A stretch of 64,000 nucleotides of DNA from an uncultured Eubacteriales bacterium (GTDB lineage: Bacteria; Bacillota; Clostridia; Oscillospirales; Oscillospiraceae), in assembly GCA_900320465.1 (NCBI GenBank), contig ONSQ01000001.1, positions 1 through 64,000 on the forward strand, read 5' to 3'. The notes under the pieces are model-generated. The model did not search any database. It saw only the letters and a program-made list of their open reading frames with translations, and was not told the origin of the DNA. A program made the position numbers and the translations under genes. Every line of letters begins with the position of its first letter. Position 1 is the stretch's first letter. Of the stretch, positions 8,710-15,109 are shown piece after piece.

Positions 8710-9924
8710 TTAGAGAATAACCGACGATGACCGGATCGTCTCCTTCATCTCCTCTTCGAGGCGATCCATAAACAAAGCCTTCTCAAAATGGGCTTCATAG
8801 TATTCCCTGGCTCTGCGCCCCATCTCAACTTTCTCATTGCTGTCCACAAAGCGGCGGATACAGTCGGCCAGAGCCTGCGCATCCTCAGCCCTGGCGCAGA
8901 AGCCGCAGCGAGCGGCGCGGATAACCTCCTGTGTCTCGCCGTCGATGGCGCCGATAACAGGCTTTCCGGCAGCCATGTACGACTGGACCTTTCCGGGGAG
9001 CGTCAGACTCAAAGCCTTGTCGGAGCGAAGTGTTACCAACATGGCATCGGCCTGGGCATACAGTCCGGGCATCTCTTCCAGCGGGCGTCGGCCGAAGAAA
9101 ACAACGTTTTTCAGTCCCAGCTGCTCTGCCAGCCCTTTCAGGTTCTCCAGTTCCGTGCCGCCGCCGGCGATCTGGAATTCAATGGGCTCACTGCGGAGGA
9201 TCGCCGCAGCGCGGAGTATCGTCTCAACGCTCTGGGCTGCGCCGATGTTTCCGGCAAACAGAAGCTTTGTACCCTCGTTTTCTGTCTTTTGTTCCAGGTT
9301 GTCAAAAAGCACTTCTGCGTATTGTGGGAGATAGGAGATGCGTTCGAGCGGGATGTCAAACTCCTCGTGCAAATAGCTTCGAAACAGGCGGCTCGTGACC
9401 ATAATTCGGTCAGCCGCACGGTAAAGCTTTCTGGAAACAAGCCGGAAAAAACGATACAGCGGCGAGTTTTCTCCCACGCCGCCGGCCGTCAGACTGACCG
9501 GCCAGAGGTCGAGACAGTACAGAGCCAGGGGCGTCCCATACCGTCTGTGGAAATATACCGCGGGTTTGGCCATCATGACAGGGCTGAGTTGATTGACAAA
9601 GACCAGGTCATAACTCTCCGCTTCCTCGCGGGGCAGGCCACTGAGGTATCGCTTCGCCGAAAGGGGGTAGGAAAAATAGTTGAGCAGTCGGAAAAAGGCG
9701 CCTGTCTTTCTCGGAATAAGCGGGCATCGATGTACGCGGACGCCGCGGAGTTCTTCCTCCGCATGCTGATGCCGCTCGTATCCGGGATAGATCTTTCCTT
9801 CCGGATAATTCGGTTCGCCTGTTACCACATGAACCGTATGTCCGCGCCGCACAAGCTCCTCACACAGGTCACTCACACGAAAAGGTTCGGGATAATAATA
9901 CTGACAGATGACAAGTATCTTCAT
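8710..9924 (-). CDS. Family 4 glycosyltransferase (WbuB-like)
   Basis: This 404-residue GT-B enzyme begins MKILVICQYYYPEPFRVSDL and continues with RGHTVHVVTGEPNYPEGKIY. This is the typical start of WbuB-type transferases that act on FucNAc-containing glycans. The C-terminal donor-binding half has LLFAGNIGAAQSVETILRAA, then GRRPLEEMPGLYAQADAMLV, LPGKVQSYMAAGKPVIGAID and a helical end. It probably adds a sugar to the undecaprenyl-linked acceptor on the inner face of the membrane. The neighbouring FucNAc genes make L-FucNAc a plausible donor, but that is inference. It starts 12 bases after the initiating transferase gene. Confidence 0.8.
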   Translation of the reverse strand: MKILVICQYYYPEPFRVSDLCEELVRRGHTVHVVTGEPNYPEGKIYPGYERHQHAEEELRGVRVHRCPLIPRKTGAFFRLLNYFSYPLSAKRYLSGLPREEAESYDLVFVNQLSPVMMAKPAVYFHRRYGTPLALYCLDLWPVSLTAGGVGENSPLYRFFRLVSRKLYRAADRIMVTSRLFRSYLHEEFDIPLERISYLPQYAEVLFDNLEQKTENEGTKLLFAGNIGAAQSVETILRAAAILRSEPIEFQIAGGGTELENLKGLAEQLGLKNVVFFGRRPLEEMPGLYAQADAMLVTLRSDKALSLTLPGKVQSYMAAGKPVIGAIDGETQEVIRAARCGFCARAEDAQALADCIRRFVDSNEKVEMGRRAREYYEAHFEKALFMDRLEEEMKETIRSSSVIL

Positions 9925-9936
9925 ACCTTGAATCCT

Positions 9937-10614
9937 TCACCGGATCTGGAACTCGTCTTCACCGTGCATGACGTTCCACGGCTGGCGTTTCTGTCGGCGG
10001 TTCATTTCACCGGTGCCGCCCTCAACGACACCCTCCCCCTTAAAGACGGACAGAATGGTTCCGCAAAAGCAGCGCGCGTCAAACAAGAAGGCCTTCCAGC
10101 CTCCCTGACGCAGCTTTTTCACATATTCCCCGTCCAGCTTCGCTTTATCGGGGATCTCCAGTTCATCCCGGCCGTTGATCTGCGCCCAGCCGGTCAGTCC
10201 GGGCTTAACGTCATTGGCGCCGTATTTATCACGTTCTGCAATCAGATCGTACTGGTTCCAGAGAGCGGGCCGCGGCCCGATAACGCTCATTTTTCCGACC
10301 AGGATGTCCCAGATCTGCGGCAGCTCGTCGATGGAGCTTTTCCGCAGGAAATGCCCCATGCGCGTGATGTAGCGTTCGGGATGTTCCAATTGATGGGTAG
10401 GGATGTCGTGCGGCGTGGACATTTTCATACTTCTGAACTTATGAAGCGCAAAATAGGTCTTATGAAGGCCCACGCGCTTTTGTCTGAAGATAATGGGGCC
10501 GGGATCATCCAGAACGATTAAAAGCCCAATCAGCAAATAGAGCCAGGACAGAAAAATCAGCCCCAGCAAAGACAGAAGAATATCCAATATTCTTTTGACT
10601 ACTTTTTCGTACAT
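9937..10614 (-). CDS. Undecaprenyl-phosphate sugar-phosphate transferase (initiating)
   Basis: This 225-residue bacterial sugar transferase (PglC/WcaJ-like catalytic domain) has a hydrophobic N-terminal segment at about residues 9-36. Next come FRQKRVGLHKTYFALHKFRS, RKSSIDELPQIWDILVGKMS, VIGPRPALWNQYD and KPGLTGWAQINGR, all conserved catalytic-domain motifs. The enzyme loads the first sugar-1-phosphate onto undecaprenyl phosphate at the inner membrane face. The tail contains GEGVVEGGTG, also found in short transferases of the CapM/PglC kind. It is the first gene of the operon, downstream of a good sigma-A promoter, so it sets the order of the whole cluster. The ribosome site is weak. Confidence 0.88.
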   Translation of the reverse strand: MYEKVVKRILDILLSLLGLIFLSWLYLLIGLLIVLDDPGPIIFRQKRVGLHKTYFALHKFRSMKMSTPHDIPTHQLEHPERYITRMGHFLRKSSIDELPQIWDILVGKMSVIGPRPALWNQYDLIAERDKYGANDVKPGLTGWAQINGRDELEIPDKAKLDGEYVKKLRQGGWKAFLFDARCFCGTILSVFKGEGVVEGGTGEMNRRQKRQPWNVMHGEDEFQIR

Positions 10615-10667
10615 ACGCGCGTTCTCTTTATCTGTCTAAACTCTTAAAATGCGTACAATTCAAGCAT

Positions 10668-10696
10668 TTTATAACAAAAATAGTATACCACGGCAA
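10668..10696 (-). promoter_or_regulatory. Sigma-A-type promoter of the polysaccharide operon
   Basis: Reading the minus strand, TTGCCG (10691-10696) and TATAAA (10668-10673) are separated by 17 bases. The predicted transcript has a leader of roughly 45 bases before the initiating transferase gene. No operator-like inverted repeat was seen. Confidence 0.6.
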
Positions 10697-10773
10697 GGGG
10701 TATTAATCAATATGAAACTTCCCCCAACCTCTCACGCCCCTCTTTCCCTTTCCGGGCTAAAACAGCGCAAAAT

Positions 10774-10816
10774 AGCGAGATGACCGAATGCGTCAATCGC
10801 ATTGATTCATCTCGCT
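10774..10816 (-). terminator. Probable terminator of sfsA-nfo
   Basis: An outer stem AGCGAGATGA/TCATCTCGCT encloses a nested AATGCG/CGCATT stem. On the minus strand it is followed by ATTTTG. It lies just after the nfo stop and before the polysaccharide promoter. The T-run is short, so termination may be partial. Confidence 0.5.
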
Positions 10817-10833
10817 TCTTGCCATTTACCGTC

Positions 10834-11667
10834 TCAGGAAAACCAGTCCTGGACCGTGTGGATCTCCCGGATGTACCCGACATTGTCGTTGGGTGTCTCC
10901 AGGATAAACGGAAGCCCCTGCAGTGCTGGGTGAAGGGCTATGCGCCGCAGCGCTTCAGCGCCGATCTTGCCCTCCCCCAGTTTCTCATGCCGATCTTTGT
11001 GGGAGCCGCACTCGTTCTTGCTGTCATTGAAATGCAAGGCGAACAGCCGTTCCAATCCGATGACGCGGTCGAACTCACCGAGTACTCCGTCCAGGTCTCC
11101 TGCCAGATCATAACCCGCGTCCCATACATGGCAGGTGTCCAGGCAAACTCCCACTTTTCCCGGAAGGTCCACTCGATCTATGATCTCGCGCAGTTCTTCA
11201 AAGCGTCCGCCGATTTCCGTTCCCTTTCCGGCCATGGTTTCCAACAGCACTGTTGTGTGCATATCGGGTTTGAGAAACTCATTCAGAGCGCCGGCAATCA
11301 GCAAAATCCCAGTCTCAATCCCCTGCCCCACATGGGCTCCCGGGTGAAAGTTATACATATTTCCAGGTATCTGCTCCATCCGCAACAGGTCGCCGCGCAG
11401 CATATCCAGTCCGTTTTCGCGCGTCTGTTCATTGGCCGCACACAAATTCATCGTGTAGCTTCCGTGCGCCACAAGCGGCCCAAACCGTTCTCGCTCCAGA
11501 AGTGACAGCAGCGCCGAAACGTCATCCGGCTGCAGTTCTTTGGATTTTCCTCCGCGTGGATTCCTGGTAAAGAAAGCAAAGGTGTTTCCGCCGAAATCCA
11601 CCATGGTTTTTCCCATGGCCTCATATCCGTCTGTTACAGACAGATGACAGCCTATGTAAATACTCAT
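10834..11667 (-). CDS. nfo: Deoxyribonuclease IV (AP endonuclease)
   Basis: This 277-residue TIM-barrel enzyme of the endonuclease IV family cleaves DNA 5' to abasic sites in base-excision repair. It starts MSIYIGCHLSVTDGYEAMGK, with the first zinc-ligand region. Metal-binding segments are YNFHPGAHVGQG, TVLLETMAGKGTEIGG, VGVCLDTCHVWDAGYD, LHFNDSKNECGSHKDRHEKL and FILETPNDN. All His, Asp and Glu ligands that I can place are present. I set the start at 11667, where the ATG overlaps the sfsA stop (ATGA). The longer reading upstream is out of sfsA. Confidence 0.93.
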   Translation of the reverse strand: MSIYIGCHLSVTDGYEAMGKTMVDFGGNTFAFFTRNPRGGKSKELQPDDVSALLSLLERERFGPLVAHGSYTMNLCAANEQTRENGLDMLRGDLLRMEQIPGNMYNFHPGAHVGQGIETGILLIAGALNEFLKPDMHTTVLLETMAGKGTEIGGRFEELREIIDRVDLPGKVGVCLDTCHVWDAGYDLAGDLDGVLGEFDRVIGLERLFALHFNDSKNECGSHKDRHEKLGEGKIGAEALRRIALHPALQGLPFILETPNDNVGYIREIHTVQDWFS

Positions 11668-12368
11668 TCCGCCGTCTTCCTCTCGCGAACATCTATGATC
11701 TCCAGGCTGTCCGGTTCCACATGGCAGCACAGGAACAAAACGCGCACACCGGTCTGTTCCGCCTGCTCCAGGGCTTCTCCGAAAGCGGGATGCGTTTCCA
11801 GATTAGGACGAACCTCGTGCACGCCGTCCATCTGGATCACGAAACCAACGGCAGCATGGTACCCGTCCTGCGCAGCCCTGGCAAGCTCGTGCAGATGTTT
11901 CACGCCGCGCTCCGTGGGAGCATCCGGGAAATAGCCTATGCCATCTCTCTCCAGCGTACAGCCCTTGATTTCCAGCAGATACCGTTTCTCGCCTTTTTCC
12001 ATGTAAAAATCAATACGGGAATCGCCAAAACAATACTCACTGATAACACGGTCAAAGCCCTGCTCGGAAAGCCATTCCGCAGTCACCTGATTGGCCGCCT
12101 GACTATCGATATTGAACAGGACACCTGTATCTTTTCGGACGCAGACCAGATCGTAGCGTGTTTTTCGCCCCGGCGATCCCGGCTCTGTCAGCCACACTTC
12201 ACATCCGGGACGCAGCAGTTCGGCGCAGCGTCCCGTATTCTTTACGTGCACAGTTTCAATGAGTCCGTAAATGCGCACCTTGGCCACGAAACGATTCGGA
12301 CGCTCCAGAAAAATGGCTTTTGTACAGTTATGATATCTCAATCTCTTCCCACCCTGCGCTGTCTTCAC
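11664..12368 (-). CDS. sfsA: DNA/RNA nuclease SfsA family protein
   Basis: This 234-residue SfsA-family protein has an N-terminal OB-like part (FLERPNRFVAKVRI, then HVKNTGRCAELL) and a C-terminal nuclease-like part (GDSRIDFYMEKGEKRYLLEI, then KGCTLE, FPDAPTERGVKHL). The DSRIDF...LEIK pattern resembles a PD-(D/E)XK core. The family was named for sugar fermentation stimulation in E. coli, and its true cellular role is unsettled. It overlaps nfo by four bases, so the pair is likely one transcript joining two nucleic-acid enzymes. Confidence 0.9.
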   Translation of the reverse strand: MKTAQGGKRLRYHNCTKAIFLERPNRFVAKVRIYGLIETVHVKNTGRCAELLRPGCEVWLTEPGSPGRKTRYDLVCVRKDTGVLFNIDSQAANQVTAEWLSEQGFDRVISEYCFGDSRIDFYMEKGEKRYLLEIKGCTLERDGIGYFPDAPTERGVKHLHELARAAQDGYHAAVGFVIQMDGVHEVRPNLETHPAFGEALEQAEQTGVRVLFLCCHVEPDSLEIIDVRERKTAE

Positions 12369-12469
12369 TGATGAGAATCATACGCTTTGCCGATACAAAA
12401 CGCAAGCGCCATTGTCGAAGTCAAGCGGCTTTCCGCAACGGATCGACTGCGCAAAAGCGTGGTATCGTC

Positions 12470-12635
12470 GCAATCCAAATCCGAACCAGCTCCATAATCA
12501 GGCGCGAGCCCAGCGTCAGCGGGTCGCGGCTGAAAAGGAGAAACAAGGTCATTGGTCGTTGTGGCGGTGCATGTACCGCCACATGACCTTATGGCCTTGT
12601 TTCGACGTGGTGCACCGGGGCAATCCAAATCCGAA
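12470..12635. repeat. Gene-free stretch with a 16-base direct repeat and a branched hairpin
   Basis: Between sfsA (ends 12368) and tRNA-Leu there is about 400 bases without a convincing gene. GCAATCCAAATCCGAA occurs at 12470-12485 and again at 12620-12635, exactly 150 bases apart. Between them, 12545-12590 folds into an outer AAGGTCAT/ATGACCTT stem with an 8-base bulge and an inner perfect GTGGCGGT/ACCGCCAC stem. Reading frames crossing it show no family resemblance and contain the same short peptide twice because of the repeat. I cannot say whether it is an RNA, a degraded element or a tRNA-linked repeat. Confidence 0.5.
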
Positions 12636-12731
12636 TCGACCCTCAGGTCTGCATGGGAAGAGCGCGAGAGGGGACGGGAGTCCTCTTTCGCGTTTGAGCG
12701 CAGCGGATCCTTCCGCGCCGAAGGCGCGGCA

Positions 12732-12769
12732 CCAGAAAAGGGGCATCCTTTCGGATGCCCCTTTTCTGG
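12732..12769 (-). terminator. Terminator after tRNA-Leu
   Basis: A strong hairpin (AGAAAAGGGGCATCC / GGATGCCCCTTTTCT with a four-base loop) begins inside the CCA end of tRNA-Leu on the minus strand. The TTTTCT in the 3' arm can serve as the U-tract. Confidence 0.8.
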
Positions 12770-12849
12770 TGCGGGTAACAGGACTTGAACCTGCACGGTT
12801 GCCCACTGGAACCTAAATCCAGCGTGTCTGCCAATTCCACCATACCCGC
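12767..12849 (-). tRNA. tRNA-Leu (anticodon TAG)
   Basis: The minus strand folds as a class II tRNA. The acceptor arm is GCGGGTA/TACCCGC with discriminator A and an encoded CCA. The D-arm region is GTGGAATTGGCAGACAC, and the anticodon arm is CTGGA-TTTAGGT-TCCAG with anticodon TAG. The variable region is about ten bases, and the T-arm CAGGTTCAAGTCCTG contains GGTTCAAGTCC. The variable arm is short for leucine tRNAs, but the A-box and anticodon are clear. Confidence 0.93.
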
Positions 12850-12853
12850 ATAT

Positions 12854-12880
12854 AAAAAAACCTATTGCGTTCGCAATAGG
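12854..12880 (-). terminator. Terminator-like hairpin between the two tRNA genes
   Basis: A 9-bp stem, CCTATTGCG/CGCAATAGG, has a two-base turn in the written sequence. On the minus strand it is followed by seven T residues, which end only four bases before the first base of tRNA-Leu. It looks like an intrinsic terminator after tRNA-Gly. Confidence 0.65.
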
Positions 12881-12886
12881 TTTTTG

Positions 12887-12962
12887 TGGAGCGGCCTACG
12901 AGGCTCGAACTCGCTACCTCCACCTTGGCAAGGTGGCGCTCTACCAGATGAGCTAAGGCCGC
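12887..12962 (-). tRNA. tRNA-Gly (anticodon GCC)
   Basis: This is a 76-base cloverleaf on the minus strand. The acceptor is GCGGCCT/AGGCCGC with discriminator T and encoded CCA. The D-arm is GCTCATCTGGTAGAGC, the anticodon arm is CCACC-TTGCCAA-GGTGG with anticodon GCC, and the T-arm contains GAGTTCGAGCCTC. It lies first in the tRNA pair, downstream of a promoter. Confidence 0.95.
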
Positions 12963-12977
12963 ATCGACAACGCGTAT

Positions 12978-13005
12978 ATATTACCACACATTGCCGATTT
13001 GTCAA
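12978..13005 (-). promoter_or_regulatory. Promoter of the tRNA-Gly/tRNA-Leu pair
   Basis: TTGACA (13000-13005, minus strand) is a perfect -35. TAATAT (12978-12983) follows after 16 bases. The predicted start is about 10 bases before mature tRNA-Gly. Confidence 0.65.
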
Positions 13006-13033
13006 GCAAAAATCTCTCAAATGAGGAAAAGTT

Positions 13034-14221
13034 TTATTCCTCGTCGGAGACAGGCTCAGCTGATGGGAGCTCACTCTCCCCTGTCAGCGCCCACTCATCC
13101 TCGATAACCGTATCAAAACGCAGCGTTCCCACACAGGCCGGATAACTGGAGATGTTCCAGCGATACTCGTTCCACATGCTCTCATCATCGAGCAGGAAGC
13201 CCGCCGCATAGTCGCCATCATAGCAGCGGCTGACGTCCACATGATAATAACTGCCGTCCAGGCGGATGATGTTCCAGCAGTGGTCTTCGCCGTTGAACTG
13301 GCCGTAAACGATCCGGCAATCCAGATCCAGCTGATGGCACATCTCAACATAAGCCAGCGCAAGGCCCTCGCTGTTGCTCTCGAAAAGGATCAGCGCGTCA
13401 TAGCAGCTCCCCGGCGCCGCCTCTGACAGTACGCAGTTGTTCACAAGATACCGGCAGGCGGCATAAGCGCGATGTGCATCATCCAGGTCGTACGCATCCA
13501 GATTGCTGATCACATCCAGATTCTTCAGCTGAGATTTGCTGCGGATGACCTCATCCTCGGCCATCCCGTAATTGAAGTTGATCTCATAGAGTCTCTGCCG
13601 CCCGGAGCCGCTGTACATATATACCGTTGTCTTCGGTTCCCGGACGCAGATCGTCGGGCTTTTGCGGTAAATCTCCTGAACAAGCGAGCGCATGTTTTCA
13701 GCACTATAGGAGCTGGCGTTGATCAGCACGGTAACCTTGGCCTGGTTGTCCTCCATGGCGGAACTGAGAATATCCTGGATGCCGACCGTATAAGGCAGCT
13801 GAACGATACTGGAAAGCTCAGAAGCATAGGAGGCATAGTCGATATGGATCGAACTCTCGTAATAATTTACGATTTTCTCCAGCTCATAGGACATGTTTCG
13901 GACGCAGTATGCGCAGAGCGCGTCCTGCGTTCTTACCTGCCAGCAAGCGCTTTCCATATCCTCCGCCGGATTTCCGTCATAGTTGGAATCAAAGGCTATG
14001 CTTCCTCCGGGAGCGCCGTCGTACACCATGGCAATGAGCGCTCGCTTCAACTCGTTCATCGAGTGGACCGTGATCCGCTCGTCCGATCTGTTCTCCGCCG
14101 GTATGGGCGGCGTGTACTCGGTAATGGAGACATATTCTTTTTCAAACACGCTGCCGCAGCCGCACAGGGCGGGCAGGACCAGGAACAGAACAAGCAGGAT
14201 CGCGGTGAGCTTTTTCATCAC
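13034..14221 (-). CDS. Transglutaminase-like lipoprotein with a Cys-to-Ser active site
   Basis: This 395-residue exported protein has an N-terminal hydrophobic signal ending in VLPALCGCGS, a plausible lipobox, so it is likely membrane-anchored outside the cell. The C-terminal third is a transglutaminase-like fold: SEGLALAYVEMCHQLDLDCR, IVYGQFNGEDHCWNIIRLDG and YYHVDVS. In active members the first segment reads like CQGYA, with catalytic Cys. Here the codon is AGC, giving SEGLA, while the His (DHCWN) and Asp (HVDVS) positions remain. It may therefore be a binding or structural domain, or use Ser. The region at residues 50-240 is not recognised. It is the last gene of the topoisomerase/yitT operon and overlaps yitT by four bases. 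Confidence 0.72.
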   Translation of the reverse strand: MMKKLTAILLVLFLVLPALCGCGSVFEKEYVSITEYTPPIPAENRSDERITVHSMNELKRALIAMVYDGAPGGSIAFDSNYDGNPAEDMESACWQVRTQDALCAYCVRNMSYELEKIVNYYESSIHIDYASYASELSSIVQLPYTVGIQDILSSAMEDNQAKVTVLINASSYSAENMRSLVQEIYRKSPTICVREPKTTVYMYSGSGRQRLYEINFNYGMAEDEVIRSKSQLKNLDVISNLDAYDLDDAHRAYAACRYLVNNCVLSEAAPGSCYDALILFESNSEGLALAYVEMCHQLDLDCRIVYGQFNGEDHCWNIIRLDGSYYHVDVSRCYDGDYAAGFLLDDESMWNEYRWNISSYPACVGTLRFDTVIEDEWALTGESELPSAEPVSDEE

Positions 14222-15108
14222 TTTACCTCAGCGATATTCTCAAAGCCTTTGCCGAAGACGTCTTTGGCGTCTGTAACAATGCAGAAGGAGTTGGGATCGA
14301 TGCTGCGGATCATACGGCGGAATTCAGAAATCTGCTGCCGCTTGATGACGCACATCAGGATTTTTTCTTCCCTGCCGGAGTAAGCACCCGCGCCGTTGAG
14401 GATGGTGACGCCCCGGTGAACGCGGCCGGAAATGATTTCGTGGATGATCTCGTCACTGTGCTCGCTGATCACGTAACAGACGCTGGAATTGTCCGTGCCG
14501 TACAGAACGAGGTCGATCACCTTGCTGACGACAAACATCGCCACCAGCGAGTACATGGCGCTTTCATAGCGTTTGAGCACAAAAGCGTAGGCGGCAATGA
14601 TGATAACGTCCATGATGAGGATGATCGTACCGAAATTGATGTGGGCGTGGCGTTGGCGAAGGAACTTGGCCACGATATCAACACCGCCTGTGGTGGCTCC
14701 CACATAGTAGATCATGCCCAGTCCCGCCCCTTTGATCACCCCGCCGATGATGGAGGCGAGCATAGGATCGTTCGTGGCAACAAGGCTGCTGAGAGCGAAA
14801 AGGTCGACCATCACAGACGAAAGGGCCACGCCGGCTAGCGAGCCGAGCAGGAAATCCAGACCGAAGTGCCGCCACGCGATGAAAAACAAAGGCACATTCA
14901 GCACCACCGTCAACAGGCCCACCGGAAGCGACGTGAAGACATTGATAATCATCGCAATGCCGACTACCCCGCCGGATACGATAGCGTTCGGAAACAGGAA
15001 AAACTGGAAGCCAATTGCATAAACGGCGGCGCCGACTACGATCACCAGATATTTGGTCAGATACTTCAGCGCCTTTTTCTTTTCAAGCTGTTTTTTGATA
15101 GAATCCAT
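14218..15108 (-). CDS. YitT family membrane protein (DUF2179 C-terminus)
   Basis: This 296-residue protein has five to six membrane segments in the first 200 residues. These include FQFFLFPNAIVSGGVVGIAM and GLGMIYYVGATTGGVDIVAK, the conserved family signature with GGVDI. A cytosolic DUF2179 domain follows at about residues 215-285 (HRGVTILNGAGAYSGREEKI, then RSIDPNSFCIVTDAKDVFGK). The family is widespread in Firmicutes. Its transported substrate is not established and nothing here reveals it. It starts one base after the topoisomerase subunit A stop and overlaps the lipoprotein gene. Confidence 0.88.
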   Translation of the reverse strand: MDSIKKQLEKKKALKYLTKYLVIVVGAAVYAIGFQFFLFPNAIVSGGVVGIAMIINVFTSLPVGLLTVVLNVPLFFIAWRHFGLDFLLGSLAGVALSSVMVDLFALSSLVATNDPMLASIIGGVIKGAGLGMIYYVGATTGGVDIVAKFLRQRHAHINFGTIILIMDVIIIAAYAFVLKRYESAMYSLVAMFVVSKVIDLVLYGTDNSSVCYVISEHSDEIIHEIISGRVHRGVTILNGAGAYSGREEKILMCVIKRQQISEFRRMIRSIDPNSFCIVTDAKDVFGKGFENIAEVK

Positions 15109-15109
15109 A

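Noticed and set aside
12365..12796. Open frames through the stretch beside tRNA-Leu
   Set aside because: They run through terminator and tRNA sequence, repeat a short peptide because of a DNA repeat, and match no family.
12767..12962. tRNA genes as an integration site of a mobile element
   Set aside because: No integrase, no repeated tRNA 3' end and no foreign gene block is seen next to them.
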